A stretch of DNA of 64,000 bases from Ciona intestinalis (Eukaryota; Chordata; Ascidiacea; Phlebobranchia; Cionidae): positions 4,675,585 to 4,739,584 of the forward strand of contig NC_020175.2 of NCBI RefSeq assembly GCF_000224145.3. The letters are read 5' to 3'. Position numbers and translations under genes: made by a program. Shown here piece by piece: positions 1 to 9,635 of the stretch. The notes beneath the pieces are model-generated. The model was not told where the DNA came from and did no database searches. It saw nothing but the letters and a program-made list of their open reading frames with translations. Within the stretch, counting starts at the first letter, position 1, and each line of letters begins with the position of its first letter.

Positions 1-201
1 TTGGGTGCTTTGATTCAAAAAGTTTTCTTCGTATAAAGAAAACACCTAGAACCCAATTCGGTGCAAATGTAGCCGATGTGTTAATCTGACATATGTGATA
101 ACGGTATGTAATAATGGTAAAGTCCGATATCTCTTACGTTGTGCGGTGTAGCGCGATAATTGATCAAACAAGTATTTTAGGTCCAGAACTCTTTTGTTTA
201 T

Positions 202-247
202 ATATAGTTGAGCCAAAGCTGAGATTCTTACCTTATTCAAATAGAAT
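202..247 (-). ncRNA. SL RNA gene copy 1 (variant)
   Basis: The 16-nt leader occupies 247 down to 232, followed by the donor GTAAG. The 46-nt length is taken from published Ciona SL RNA and would end near 202. After the donor the other copies read GAGC-TTTG-GCTC, a small hairpin. This copy has C instead of G at RNA position 27, so the first stem pair is lost. The leader itself is unchanged. Downstream lies the AT-rich stretch TATATAAACAAAAGAG, where an snRNA-type 3' processing signal could sit; I cannot show that one does. Confidence 0.88.
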
Positions 248-466
248 ACCGTAAAATGTCTGACTTGGGTGCTTTGATTCAAAAAGTTTTCTTCGTATAA
301 AGAAAAACACCTTGAACCCAATTCGGTGCAAATGTAGCCGATGTGTTAATCTGACATATGTGATAACGGTATGTAATAATGGTAAAGTCGGACAGCTCTT
401 ACGTTGTGCGGTGTAGCGCGACAAATGGTCAAACAAGTATTTTAGGTCCAGAACTCTTTTATTTAG

Positions 467-512
467 AAATAGTTGAGCCAAAGCTCAGATTCTTACCTTA
501 TTCAAATAGAAT
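467..512 (-). ncRNA. SL RNA gene copy 2
   Basis: The leader ATTCTATTTGAATAAG starts at 512 and the donor GTAAGAATCT follows. The GAGC-TTTG-GCTC hairpin is intact. Near the 3' end this copy reads CAACTATTTCT where copies 1 and 3 read CAACTATATAT, a difference at about RNA position 45. The 3' boundary is set by the published 46-nt length. Confidence 0.9.
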
Positions 513-730
513 ACCTTCAAATGTCTGACTTGGGTGCTTTAATTCAAAAAGTTTTCTTCGTATAAAGAAAACACCTTGAACCCAATTCGGTGCAAATGTA
601 GCCGATGTGTTAGTCTGGCAAATGTGATAACGGTATGTAATAATGGTAAAGTCCGATATCTCTTACGTTGTGCGGTGTAGCGCGATAATTGATCAAACAA
701 GTATTTTAGGCCCAGAACTCCTTTGTTTAT

Positions 731-776
731 ATATAGTTGAGCCAAAGCTCAGATTCTTACCTTATTCAAATAGAAT
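731..776 (-). ncRNA. SL RNA gene copy 3
   Basis: The leader starts at 776, the donor GTAAG follows, and the GAGC-TTTG-GCTC hairpin is intact. The 3' region matches copy 1. This is the best candidate of the three for the common form. The next copy to the right should lie near 1040, but unrelated sequence begins at 1027 after the gap, so the array ends inside the gap or the gap length is nominal. Confidence 0.9.
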
Positions 777-901
777 ACCTTCAAATGTATGACTTGGGTG
801 CTTTGATTCAAAAAGTTTTCTTCGTATAAAGAAAACACCTAGAACCCAATTCGGTGCAAATGTAGCCGATGTGTTAATCTGACATATGTGATAACGGTAT
901 G

Positions 902-1026
902 NNNNNNNNNNNNNNNNNNNNNNNNNNNNNNNNNNNNNNNNNNNNNNNNNNNNNNNNNNNNNNNNNNNNNNNNNNNNNNNNNNNNNNNNNNNNNNNNNNN
1001 NNNNNNNNNNNNNNNNNNNNNNNNNN
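902..1026. other. Assembly gap (125 N)
   Basis: A run of N breaks the fourth SL unit. Tandem arrays commonly collapse in assemblies, so the missing sequence may be far more than 125 bases and may hold more SL copies. Confidence 0.99.
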
Positions 1027-1396
1027 TTATTTGCGCTGCTTATTTACCCAGCAGATTTGATCTATTATGCCATCCACCGTAGACATTTGTAGTAATCGTT
1101 GTCGTTAGTTTTGAAAATAACTACGTTTGTAAACTCCGTTATTTTGGGGCCGGAATGTTAACTCCAACAATTACTATGTTACTGACTGTCTAGCGCCACC
1201 GTCTGACTGGCTTATTTATTGCCTTTCTCCTGTCTTCGTTATGCGAACGCCGTCTCTCTAGTCTGCGTTTCAGTATAGGTTCTTGCATGGTTCTGTTAGC
1301 ATCGCAATTTAGCGTAACTGTTTAAGATTTAGTTATTATGTGTTCAGCTATTAACAATGTTTTATTTGTTAGCGACTGAACATAACTGTTTTTTAA

Positions 1397-1421
1397 TCTC
1401 TCTCTCTCTCTCTCTCTCTCT
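1397..1421. repeat. (TC)n microsatellite
   Basis: About twelve perfect TC dinucleotides, followed by a degenerate CTCTGTCTCTG stretch. Confidence 0.95.
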
Positions 1422-1622
1422 GGCTCTCTGTCTCTGTGGATCTTTTTGGCTCTATCTGGTTGCTGTGGCTGTTATTTTGGTTGTTGTTGGAATCTGGCTA
1501 TCGTTTATGATTTGCGTTATCGTCAATACATCTGTATATATTCATCAAGTGGAGAGCATTAATTAAGTTATAGACATCAGTCGCTTATTCCTTATACGGC
1601 TAAAACTGCAGCCGCGTTCGAG

Positions 1623-1841
1623 CTAAACCCTAGCTCCTACACCATCTTCTATGTTGATACTCGTTTGTAGATAAAGCAACACCCCGTATCCACCAAAAGT
1701 CAATGATATGGCAACAAGAAACGGAATGAATGCAATAATAACTTTTCGCTTATTCTTCGTATCGATTGAACTGGTAGCCATTTTAAATGCTGATACTGAT
1801 ACCCAGAAATGGTCCCAGTAATAACAACTGTAAGAACACAA
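1623..1841 (-). CDS. Possible small membrane protein or exon, unrecognised
   Basis: An open frame on the minus strand. Its internal ATG gives 52 residues: a basic head (TKNKRKV), one hydrophobic segment of about 25 residues (IAFIPFLVAISLTFGGYGVL) and a short acidic tail. A splice-acceptor-like CTTACAG lies just upstream of the frame, so it could be the last exon of a longer gene. I saw no clear poly(A) signal or partner exon. It does not resemble a family I know, and it may be chance. Confidence 0.2.
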   Translation of the reverse strand: MCSYSCYYWDHFWVSVSAFKMATSSIDTKNKRKVIIAFIPFLVAISLTFGGYGVLLYLQTSINIEDGVGARV

Positions 1842-2404
1842 GTTAGCTTCCGTTTTATCTCTTTAGTCATCGAAAACCGACTTGTAACTATTCACACAAA
1901 AAGTACAAAGACGAGACCAATTTATTTATAATTTTTCTCAATAAATCAAAAATTTCATAAGCTGAAAAAAGTTATTTTGCAACTTAGTAAAACCAAATAC
2001 AAAGAAATTCTCATGTCTTTTATCAACGAATGCTCTCATATAAACTAATGTTCAACCTGGACGCCGTATAATGTTTAATGCGACATTCATACAACTATAA
2101 TATATTTTAACTGTGAGCATTTGAACTATAGCTTACACCACCCCAAACGTATTTAATGTCGTGTATGCAAACATAATGCACAATGCATAAGGGAAAGCAA
2201 ATGTTTGTTCTCTCACATTCAAATATGTATATTTCGTAGCCGTGTACCGCAGGTGCTGACCTAATGTAAATGCTAAATTAGAAGACAACAGCTTTGTGAA
2301 GGTAATTTGTACAATTTTATCTTTCTCTTTATATGACACAATATACATGCGAGTAACCTGTAATAATGTATACAAAGGGACTTCATCATAAGATATTAAG
2401 TATA

Positions 2405-2585
2405 AAAGGGTGGGTAAGATGGGACACCTTTTCTTTTATTTTTTGTCTTATTTGGTAGTAAACGAAGAACATTTAAAGAATTAAACCGTATCCTTACGAA
2501 TCCCCATAAGTGTTCCTCACCCCCATGCACTAGCTGTACTATACACAATATTAAATGAAACTTCTTATATACAATACAGTGCCGC
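2405..2585 (+). repeat. MITE fragment, 'GGGTGGGGTAAGATGGGAC' family
   Basis: Starts with GGGTGGGTAAGATGGGACACC, the left end shared by about ten other copies in this window. The interior resembles that of the fuller copies, but the opposite terminal inverted repeat is not visible, so the copy looks truncated. Confidence 0.65.
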
Positions 2586-2657
2586 ATTAATTTAACTAAT
2601 GACTAAAAATCGATTTATAGTTTTCAAGCATATAACTTCAAACCAGATTAAACGTGC

Positions 2658-2804
2658 TCAAACCCTCAATTCCGGCCATTTCAATTCGGTTGTGGTTATT
2701 AAATGGCCGGGTGACCGTTTAGGAACTTTGTTATGAACTTCTGTGGTAATAATGGCTTTGTTTTCTATTTGATTTTCAAATGGGCTTGACATTTTACGAT
2801 ACAT
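2658..2804 (-). CDS. Short ORF in operon-like position downstream of a secreted peptide gene
   Basis: A 48-residue frame that begins MYRKMSSPFEN and ends in TGA. The ATG lies five bases after a splice-acceptor-like sequence (TTTCAGCTTATTTAG, AG at 2810-2811). That AG is only about 63 bases beyond the AATAAA of the upstream secreted peptide gene. Poly(A) signal, short gap, acceptor, ATG is the layout of Ciona operons, whose downstream genes receive the spliced leader. The protein is polar and lysine/threonine-rich, with no signal peptide or domain I know. It may be real, a non-coding tail, or the first exon of something longer. Confidence 0.3.
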   Translation of the reverse strand: MYRKMSSPFENQIENKAIITTEVHNKVPKRSPGHLITTTELKWPELRV

Positions 2805-2873
2805 TCTGGCTAAATAAGCTGAAACCTTTAGCAACGATATTTGTAAACAACACAAGAATAATGTTCAATGTTC

Positions 2874-2879
2874 TTTATT
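2874..2879 (-). terminator. Poly(A) signal of the secreted peptide gene
   Basis: AATAAA on the minus strand, about 125 bases after the stop codon of the gene at 3005-3539. Confidence 0.55.
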
Positions 2880-3004
2880 TACCGCCAACGAGACACAAAT
2901 ATGTCATACAACTCTAAAACAAAAATCTGACTAAGTTTCTTGTCGTATTTCATACCAAAAGAAGAATTATCACCATATAACTGAAGATTACAAAACTTAG
3001 CTTT

Positions 3005-3539
3005 TTATATTAAATTATAAGATCGCAAAACATCTTCTTCGGTGGCTCCACGTGAACTAGATATACAGTATGGTTAATTGGTTATAAAAAGATGCTTAAC
3101 CAGTTACAATTACTCATGTGGAGTAAATTTATATACGGTAAAGCTACTACAACATGTGAGAGTATATATGAACTCACGTTCTGCTATGTAGTCTGAAAAA
3201 ACGTGTTGGAATAATGTGTAACTATATAACTTTTAGTGTCATTTATGTTATTTATTCCGCCGTAGTCTAAAATGAAGCATATACTCACTTTAAGTGGCCA
3301 TATATTTATAAACTTTATCTGCCGATTATTATCAAAATGTCTTAAGTGATATTACGACATCATTAACCCTAGAATGTGGCAAACAAAACTTACTCTTTTA
3401 ACATCTGAACCATCTTTTCATTCCATCTCCACTGCCAGGCGTTCACACGACGTCTTTTAATTTCAAATCTGCAAGATGCGATGTCAAGCTGAACGGTGAC
3501 GAGAACCAAGACAAGGAGAAAAAGAACTTTGCGATCCAT
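3005..3539 (-). CDS. Small secreted cationic Trp-rich peptide precursor
   Basis: Two exons, 3539-3394 and 3056-3005, joined in frame across a GT-AG intron (donor GTAAGT), give 65 residues. Residues 1-23 (MDRKVLFLLVLVLVTVQL...) look like a signal peptide with a likely cut after the cysteine near 23. Then come a basic cluster (IKRRR) and a Trp-rich stretch (AWQWRWNEK); the second exon ends the protein with a mildly acidic tail (ATEEDVL). A TATA box lies about 57 bases upstream of the ATG and AATAAA lies downstream, so the transcription unit looks complete. The RRR could be a proprotein-convertase site. The layout matches the gene at 56360-56821. Ascidian antimicrobial peptide precursors are also short with a cationic core and anionic tail, but I cannot assign a function. 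The second exon is the less certain part. Confidence 0.55.
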
Positions 3540-3595
3540 GATGATTTATCTTTATGCTCACTTGAAGAAGATGATAAAGTGACTGCTTTTACGCA

Positions 3596-3603
3596 CTTTT
3601 ATA
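3596..3603 (-). promoter_or_regulatory. TATA box of the secreted peptide gene
   Basis: TATAAAAG on the minus strand, 57-64 bases upstream of the ATG, which leaves room for a transcription start about 30 bases downstream and a 5' leader of roughly 30 bases. Confidence 0.55.
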
Positions 3604-5252
3604 CAGCCTTTGACAGGCCGTGACTAAGAAATAGTTTTTCGTTGTTATAAGAATCGAAAATTTCTTCGTGGAAACCACGTCGCACTGACTGACTGACGCA
3701 ACTGAGGCATTGTGTTCATCTTTTTAGAAATCACTTGATGGCTGTGACGTTAAGATGAGATCTTATATCACTAGTGAATCTTTGCATCAGTTGTTTCATG
3801 GCCTACTCAATACTTGGTTGTTCCCAGGTTATTCCCAGTTAACACATGTATTATTTATAATTTAGTTAATAGGCTAAACAATTTCGCCAATATAGGCTTA
3901 AAAGTCAAAACCCATTAGATGAAATACTTGCTTGACATTTAAGTGACACAGGTCGTTTAACAGCTACCAACTTAAGGCAGCGGTGTCTAGAGGGGGTTAA
4001 ACTGACAGGTTAAATAATTTTCACGCGAGAGCCGTCTGCACATAACATGAAATTTTCATTTTTACTATGGCCGAAAGTTTTTTTAAAACTGTACGTGGAG
4101 TATTTAGAGCTATTCTATTTTTACGTTTAGTTTCGATCGAGTCTTATTTGCCTTAAACAAGTCAAGAGTCTTGTTCTTTCCTAGCAGGAGGTCAGGAAAT
4201 ATCTGTCATTTTCCTTTCAAGTTATAGAAGCTCGAAACATCCAAAACTGCGATGTAGAACTCGCTTAGAGTGGAATGTTAAATTTCATCTATTTCTCTAA
4301 TCAGTTTGACATTACTTTCCTGAAAATTGAGCCGCGCTTCTGGCAAAGATTATAATTATTCAGAAATCTGCGTCGTCAAAGTTTTGATGTAATTGTGCCG
4401 ATTGTTGTTCTTCAAAGTAAGCGATCAGGAAATACCTGTTGTTTTGATTCAAGCTATAACAGCTCAAGTCTCGGTAAAACAATGACATGGTACTGTGAGG
4501 TAAGATATAGGACACCTTTAGCACATAATATCAAAATAACCTGATCGTGTTTTAAACAACAATTAACAATGGTATATGTTGAGAGTCGTGAGTATATGTG
4601 GTTTATGCTTATACGTAAAGTCGGTTTAGCATTATCATTTGATTGACACCAGCATTGTATTTGTTATTCACGTAAAAGTTGTACTGTCTTTTAGTTTGGT
4701 TTTGATTGTATTTCTTCTCACTCTTTGTTGTCCTGTTATTTTGGGTTCCTTATCAATGTTCGTAGTCCACTATTGTGGCCCCTTTTCTACACTTAGTTCA
4801 ACGTTTCTGCGTCTTCACTACCGCTGATTGCTGCGTGGTACGCGCCGCGCACTGCGCGCTTTTTTCCTCCTTTTAGGTGCCGAGCAGTTCTCGTTGTTCT
4901 GTGTTAGCAAAAGGTTGTTTTACTGGGAACTTGTAGCCTATTCAGTCAATAAGTGACATTTGTATCGCGTTGTTGTGGTGTAAAAGTTGTTGTTGAACTA
5001 TTATTAAATACTCTCGTTTTTAGGTTCTACTCTTAAATAATAGGCTTTTTTAATTTAGTTCTATTCAGTGCAGCTTATAGCAAGTGTAGAACCGCGATTT
5101 GCCATAAAAGCTGCGTCTCGGAACAAACCACTGTTATAAACGTACCACTTATACCGGCGCTGTAAGTTAACTAGATTTATAAATGTTCTTAACTACCTTA
5201 TAAGGGCTAAAATTTAACTTTAGCATATTCTAAATACCGAGCGTGCAAAAAA
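3604..5252. other. Intergenic region, no gene seen
   Basis: No frame here has splice or domain support. A partial MITE of the GTAAGAT family lies at about 4493-4620 (it starts GAGGTAAGATATAGGACACC). Two related-looking AGCAGGAGGTCAGGAAATA-type phrases occur near 4182 and 4425, about 240 bases apart, and may mark an old duplication. The plus-strand frame at 4639-4827 is hydrophobic and looks like chance. Confidence 0.6.
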
Positions 5253-5324
5253 AGGCACCACTGGGGATCGAACCCAGGATCTCCTGTTTACTAGACAGGC
5301 GCTTTACCACTAAGCCATGGCGCC
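5253..5324 (-). tRNA. tRNA-Thr (AGT anticodon)
   Basis: The 72-nt minus-strand sequence starts GGCGCCATGGCTTAGTGG (A box), has an anticodon stem CCTGT/ACAGG around the loop CTAGTAA (anticodon AGT), a B box GGTTCGATCCC and the acceptor end GGTGCCT. It closely matches the human tRNA-Thr(AGT) sequence as I remember it. There is no intron. The acceptor stem GGCGCC/GGTGCC pairs with one G-U pair. It stands alone in the intergenic region. Confidence 0.95.
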
Positions 5325-5415
5325 GATGGTCAAACGCCGAAGCACATTTCGTTCTAGTCGTGAATGGCCTATATATTACATAGTAGGGCCGGGGAAGACG
5401 TAACACATTGTGCGC

Positions 5416-5580
5416 AGTGTCCAAATATCCTGATCTTGTTTTAAAATTTAAACCATTAATACCGGTCTATGGGAGTCGCAAAGGTACAGTTTTATAATTC
5501 TTTAAATGTTTTTTGTTTACTACAAAATAAGACAAAAAAATAATGAAAATGTGTCCCGTATTCCCCTACTTTCTATCACT
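5416..5580 (-). repeat. MITE fragment, right half
   Basis: Shares its interior with other copies (CCTGATC..., GGTCTATGGGAGTCG..., TTTAAATGTT) and ends GTGTCCCGTATTCCCCTAC, the complement of the family's TIR. The left end is missing, where the tRNA-proximal sequence begins. Confidence 0.6.
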
Positions 5581-5946
5581 GTCCTACATTTAATGTTATC
5601 ACACCAGCTTTAGAAATGCATGTAAATAATAGGTAAATATGTACATTTTATGTCAGATTTTTACTCGTATACGTAATTAATGTATTTAGTCGTCACATTA
5701 TGCATTCGTTAGTGGAGTTTATAATATATATTAAAACTATCAAGGTTTATTAGGCATGACTTATGTTGGTAATCACGACTGATTTTGTATTAACAAGTCG
5801 CGCGTGTATAACTACTGTCGTTATGTCGCTAATTCTCTGTTTCTTTTTGTATTAATTAATCTGACTTGGCTACTGTATCGAAGATAAATACAAACTATGT
5901 GTGAGTAACAAAAAGTACACAGATCCGACGTAGTTTTGTTGCGTAT

Positions 5947-5952
5947 TTTATT
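5947..5952 (-). terminator. Probable poly(A) signal of PSAT1
   Basis: AATAAA on the minus strand about 365 bases after the PSAT1 stop. It is the first clear signal on that strand, which makes the 3' UTR about 0.37 kb. Confidence 0.5.
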
Positions 5953-6313
5953 GAAAGCAATATTTACGTAACAAAAGTCACGAATTTAGGAAGCTCTTAC
6001 GTATGTATTTGATGTGTACAATGACGTATGTAAAGGCACGCATCTCCTACAAGGTTTGTAACAAAAAATATCCACCATTTACAACCAAAACCAACATTTT
6101 GTGTTAATGTTCCATTTAAAATAAAGCACAATTTGACACCTTTAAACACATGAAGGGAAAAAGGTGAATAATTCGTGTTTTTACGAATAAAAAGGAATAC
6201 AGATTTCCTGCGCACAGTAGCAGGATAGTTTTAAAACACATGGCGAACTTGTGAAACTATAAATAAAATAGAATCTTAAATAAAATCATATTGGTCTAAG
6301 AAAAAGAATAAAA

Positions 6314-9300
6314 CTAAGCGTGTTCTTGTTGAAAGGCAAGCATTAGATCTGCTAACTTCTGAGTTTCCTCAATCGTGACAGCATTGTACAAGGAAGCACG
6401 AATACCACCTACTGACCTGAAAACAATAAAGCAATGTGATGAAACAATGATCCTGTTTGATCTCTTGTTCTGGTAAATGTTATATTCTATTCTATATGGT
6501 GAGGCTCTACACTTCTACGTATTTACATCTCGATTGGACTCCGTCCCATTATACCAACAGCCAGGGAGCTTACAGTCCAGTTAGTGACCACTACTTTTAA
6601 AAATAAGCTATAAGTGTTTTGACCAAGGACACAACGCATATCAGACTAGTATCAAGCACCCAATCTGTTGGATACAATAAAAGCACTTAACCACTCAGCC
6701 CAGGGCCTGGATTAACTGGTTACAGTAACTCTGGACATGAATTTTTAAATATAAAATAAATAACAAGTACTTGTTCTCAAAATGGTAAACCCACTGTATC
6801 CACCTATATTCATGCAGCTTTACTATTTTCGCAAAACTTACCGATGTCCCTTTAATCCAACCATGTTCGCTTGTTTCGTTCTCTCGAGAAAGAGACTCTC
6901 CAGCTCCTGGTCACCTCCAGGTCCTCCAACTCGGAATGGAAGATTGATTCGACTCCTGCAGTCGTCATCAATCATGCAACTGTGGAGAGAAAAGATAAAA
7001 TATTTTACTTTATAGATATTTAAAAAATGCTGACAGTTGCAAAAAAGACAAATGTTGTTTCAGTTTAAAATAGGAAATTTAAAGAGAGAGAAAAACCAGG
7101 TTTTGAATTATCTTACTCTTAGAAATTTTTGTTTTTCACTTTTTTAAGGTAGAATGGCCAGCTGGACTATAGCCAAGTTTCCATGGCATAGTTCCTCCAT
7201 ATAAAATAGAACACTTACTGGTAAAATCCATTTGAGTTGTTAATGACAGAGTAGATCAACTGTGACTTGATTGCACTTCTCTTTGCCATAGACATCACTC
7301 CACCAGAGTTTTTGATCCATTCCAAAACCAATCCAGTCAAATAAATGCTAAAAAATAAAGTCACTTTAGTTTCTGAATGGTAAGAAAACATAATTATAAA
7401 TGTGCAAATAGATTATAATATGCAATTAAGGCTTGATGTTTTATTTGACATAGTTTTTACTAAACACCATCATTTCTTCTGTCAGGCAGTAACTTTTTGG
7501 CAGAAGAAGACTTAGAAAATTCTACCATCTAGTAGCACAGGCAGAATTGCCAGTAAAATATAAACTGTATGATGTTGAGTATAATACTGTAATTGGTGTA
7601 ATAAACGGCCTTTATATGATATACCATAATAGAAATCTTATAAACCTGTAGCTAGGTGGTGTATTATAAAGTGAGTTCATGTCAGCTTGAAGTTTGTAGT
7701 CGAGCACGGCTGGACATTCCTTCAACTGATGTCCAATAAGATCATCTCGGATGATAACAAGAGTCACTCCGGCACATCCGATGTTCTTTTGTGCTCCAGC
7801 AATAATTGCACCAAACTGAAAAATAAAAATATTTTTCAATTGGGATGAGATAAGTGTTAGGTATTTGCTTGTGCATGTATGTGGAGCATTTCTCTTGGCA
7901 ATGACTGTTGGATTGTGGTTTTGAACAGTGGTAGTATCCATGCACTTACTAGATAAGTTGAAATTACGTGTGGCTTATGAGTTAATGAGTCACTGCTGCT
8001 GTATTTATCACAAATATAATGAACATATTAAAATTCAGAGAAAATGTGTGCAGATTTAAAACTTTGAAAACTGTGCACAGTTTGATTCAGTTTAAAAAAC
8101 TTAAAAAAGCATATTAAGTTTCCAACCTTTGAAACATCCACAGGTTTTGAGAGAATATTTGAAGACATATCGGCAATAATTGGAACATTTCCTGCTTGTG
8201 GTGCAAAGTGGAATTCAACTCCGTTTACAGTTTCATTATCACAGTAATAAAGATAAGCTGCATTTGGGTTTAACTGCCATGTTTCTTCAGCTGGAATGCC
8301 TAAAAAGTTAGGAAGTATAAATGTGTTTGTCAGACTAGCTTATAATAAACCTTATACAAATTTTATATACAATTATATATATATATATATATACAATTTT
8401 TTGTTTTGCTTATTATATTTTTGCGGCTTACTTGTGTATTTTTTGAGTTTTGGGTGCACAATGTTGATGTTGCCGAACTTTTCAGCCTAATAACAAAACA
8501 TTTTTTTAAGTTTTAAATTTCAAATATATATCTATTATATAGAAAGAATAAATTTTACCAATAAATTACAACTTTAATGAAAGTAACTGAGAAATCACGC
8601 ATCTTATTTACATAACAAAGCTCCCATAGGTCCTAATGACATACCAGCCCAATTTTTGAAACAGAGGTGGCATCATATGTTTTAGCACCCCAGTTTTACA
8701 TCTGAATACAGGCTTACCATGCATGTTAACAATGTCACGTCAGATCGTACAAAAAATGGTAAATTCAGGACACTATATGAACAAATGTTAAATTAAAGAC
8801 ACTAGTAACCTCTTTTGCTGCTTTAGCAGACCAAGTTCCTGTGACAATGTAATCTGCTGTGGCATCACTTGAAAGGTTAAGTAGATTTAAAGGCACAGCA
8901 CTGAACTGCCCAGTGGCGCCACCTTGCAGAAATAGAATCTTGTAGTTGTCTGGTATTTTCCTGTCAATTAGAAGTGGTACTTTAATTTATGTGAGAACTC
9001 ATCAGGTTAAGTAGGTAAGGTTATGCTTATAATTAGAATGTGGCCTAATTAAAGAGTGAGATCAACTTACATGAGTTCTCTGAGATTGGTTTTGGCTTGT
9101 TCAACAATATCAATAAACTCCGCAGATCGGTGACTCATTTCTATGAAACATAAAAATAATATATGACTCGCATATTTGTCATAATATTATATTTTATAAT
9201 AATACAATTTAATAATGACTTTTCAAATGACTTACCAAGAACGCCAAAGCCCAAATTTCTGTAGTTGAGGAGTTCAGTTTGTGCTTTTGCCATCACCTAA

Positions 9301-9635
9301 TAAACAAATTCACTAATATACTTGTATTATAGCATAGTCCTCATATTTACGTTATGTCTTAGCCCATTTCCTATGTCTCATTACCTCTTCATATATAAAT
9401 AAATATCATAAGAAAAACAAACAAACAAGCACATTTAACTTACCGATGCGTCTATCTTTGCTGGGCCGGGGTTAAAGTTGATAACGTCTGATTTTTCTGT
9501 CTTTGTCGGGGCGGTTTGACCATTCTGCACTGTCTTATGTACTCCGTTTTTCATTGCCTGTATATTGCTATAACTGTGACCATTCTGTACAGCAGTATGC
9601 CCGTTGGTGTAACCGTTTCCGTTCATAGTTGACAT
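6314..9635 (-). CDS. PSAT1: Phosphoserine aminotransferase
   Basis: PLP enzyme of serine synthesis: 3-phosphohydroxypyruvate plus glutamate to phosphoserine plus 2-oxoglutarate. Ten exons (9635-9444, 9296-9236, 9140-9071, 8960-8810, 8486-8432, 8299-8127, 7815-7646, 7347-7219, 6979-6842, 6416-6314) join in frame to 413 residues, with GT-AG introns throughout. Family landmarks occur in order: [68 protein letters not shown], then [11 protein letters not shown] with the PLP-binding lysine, [20 protein letters not shown] and [20 protein letters not shown]. The start adds about 50 residues ahead of the conserved core, rich in Asn, Gly and Thr ([19 protein letters not shown]), longer than in vertebrate enzymes of about 370 residues. 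The poly(A) signal is probably at 5947-5952. Confidence 0.97.

Larger units (their letters stand above)
1..901 (-). repeat. Tandem array of spliced-leader (SL) RNA genes
   Basis: A unit of 264-265 bp repeats head to tail, with units beginning near 1, 265, 530 and 794; the fourth runs into an assembly gap. On the minus strand each complete unit contains ATTCTATTTGAATAAG directly followed by GTAAGAATCT. This is the known 16-nt Ciona spliced leader and its donor site. From memory, the published C. intestinalis SL RNA genes form a multicopy tandem array of about 264 bp, which matches this period. The long minus-strand reading frames across the array exist because 264 is divisible by three; they are not genes. 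Units differ by scattered substitutions, so this may be an edge of the array. Confidence 0.93.
1027..2400. other. Non-coding stretch right of the SL array
   Basis: I see no convincing gene apart from the weak frame at 1623-1841. The stretch holds a (TC)12 microsatellite at 1397-1421 and otherwise AT-rich single-copy-looking DNA. The minus-strand frame at 2133-2375 lacks splice support and has no recognisable domain. Confidence 0.6.

Noticed and set aside
1-901. Possible CRISPR array or centromeric satellite
   Set aside because: The unit is 264 bp with no spacer structure, and it contains the Ciona leader plus donor; the host is a eukaryote.
46-1082. Several minus-strand frames of 68-91 residues and one plus-strand frame across the left end
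   Set aside because: They repeat with the 264-bp unit, which is divisible by three, and the plus-strand one is mostly N. The functional content is the SL RNA, not protein.
1357-1566. Plus-strand frame with a run of Leu-Ser and a hydrophobic stretch
   Set aside because: It is produced by the (TC)n microsatellite; no start context or splice support.
5253-5424. Minus-strand frame of 64 residues
   Set aside because: It covers the tRNA-Thr gene; the RNA explains the sequence.
7612-7945. Longer frames extending past PSAT1 exon 7
   Set aside because: They read through the intron on both sides; the exon boundaries are fixed by family sequence and splice sites.
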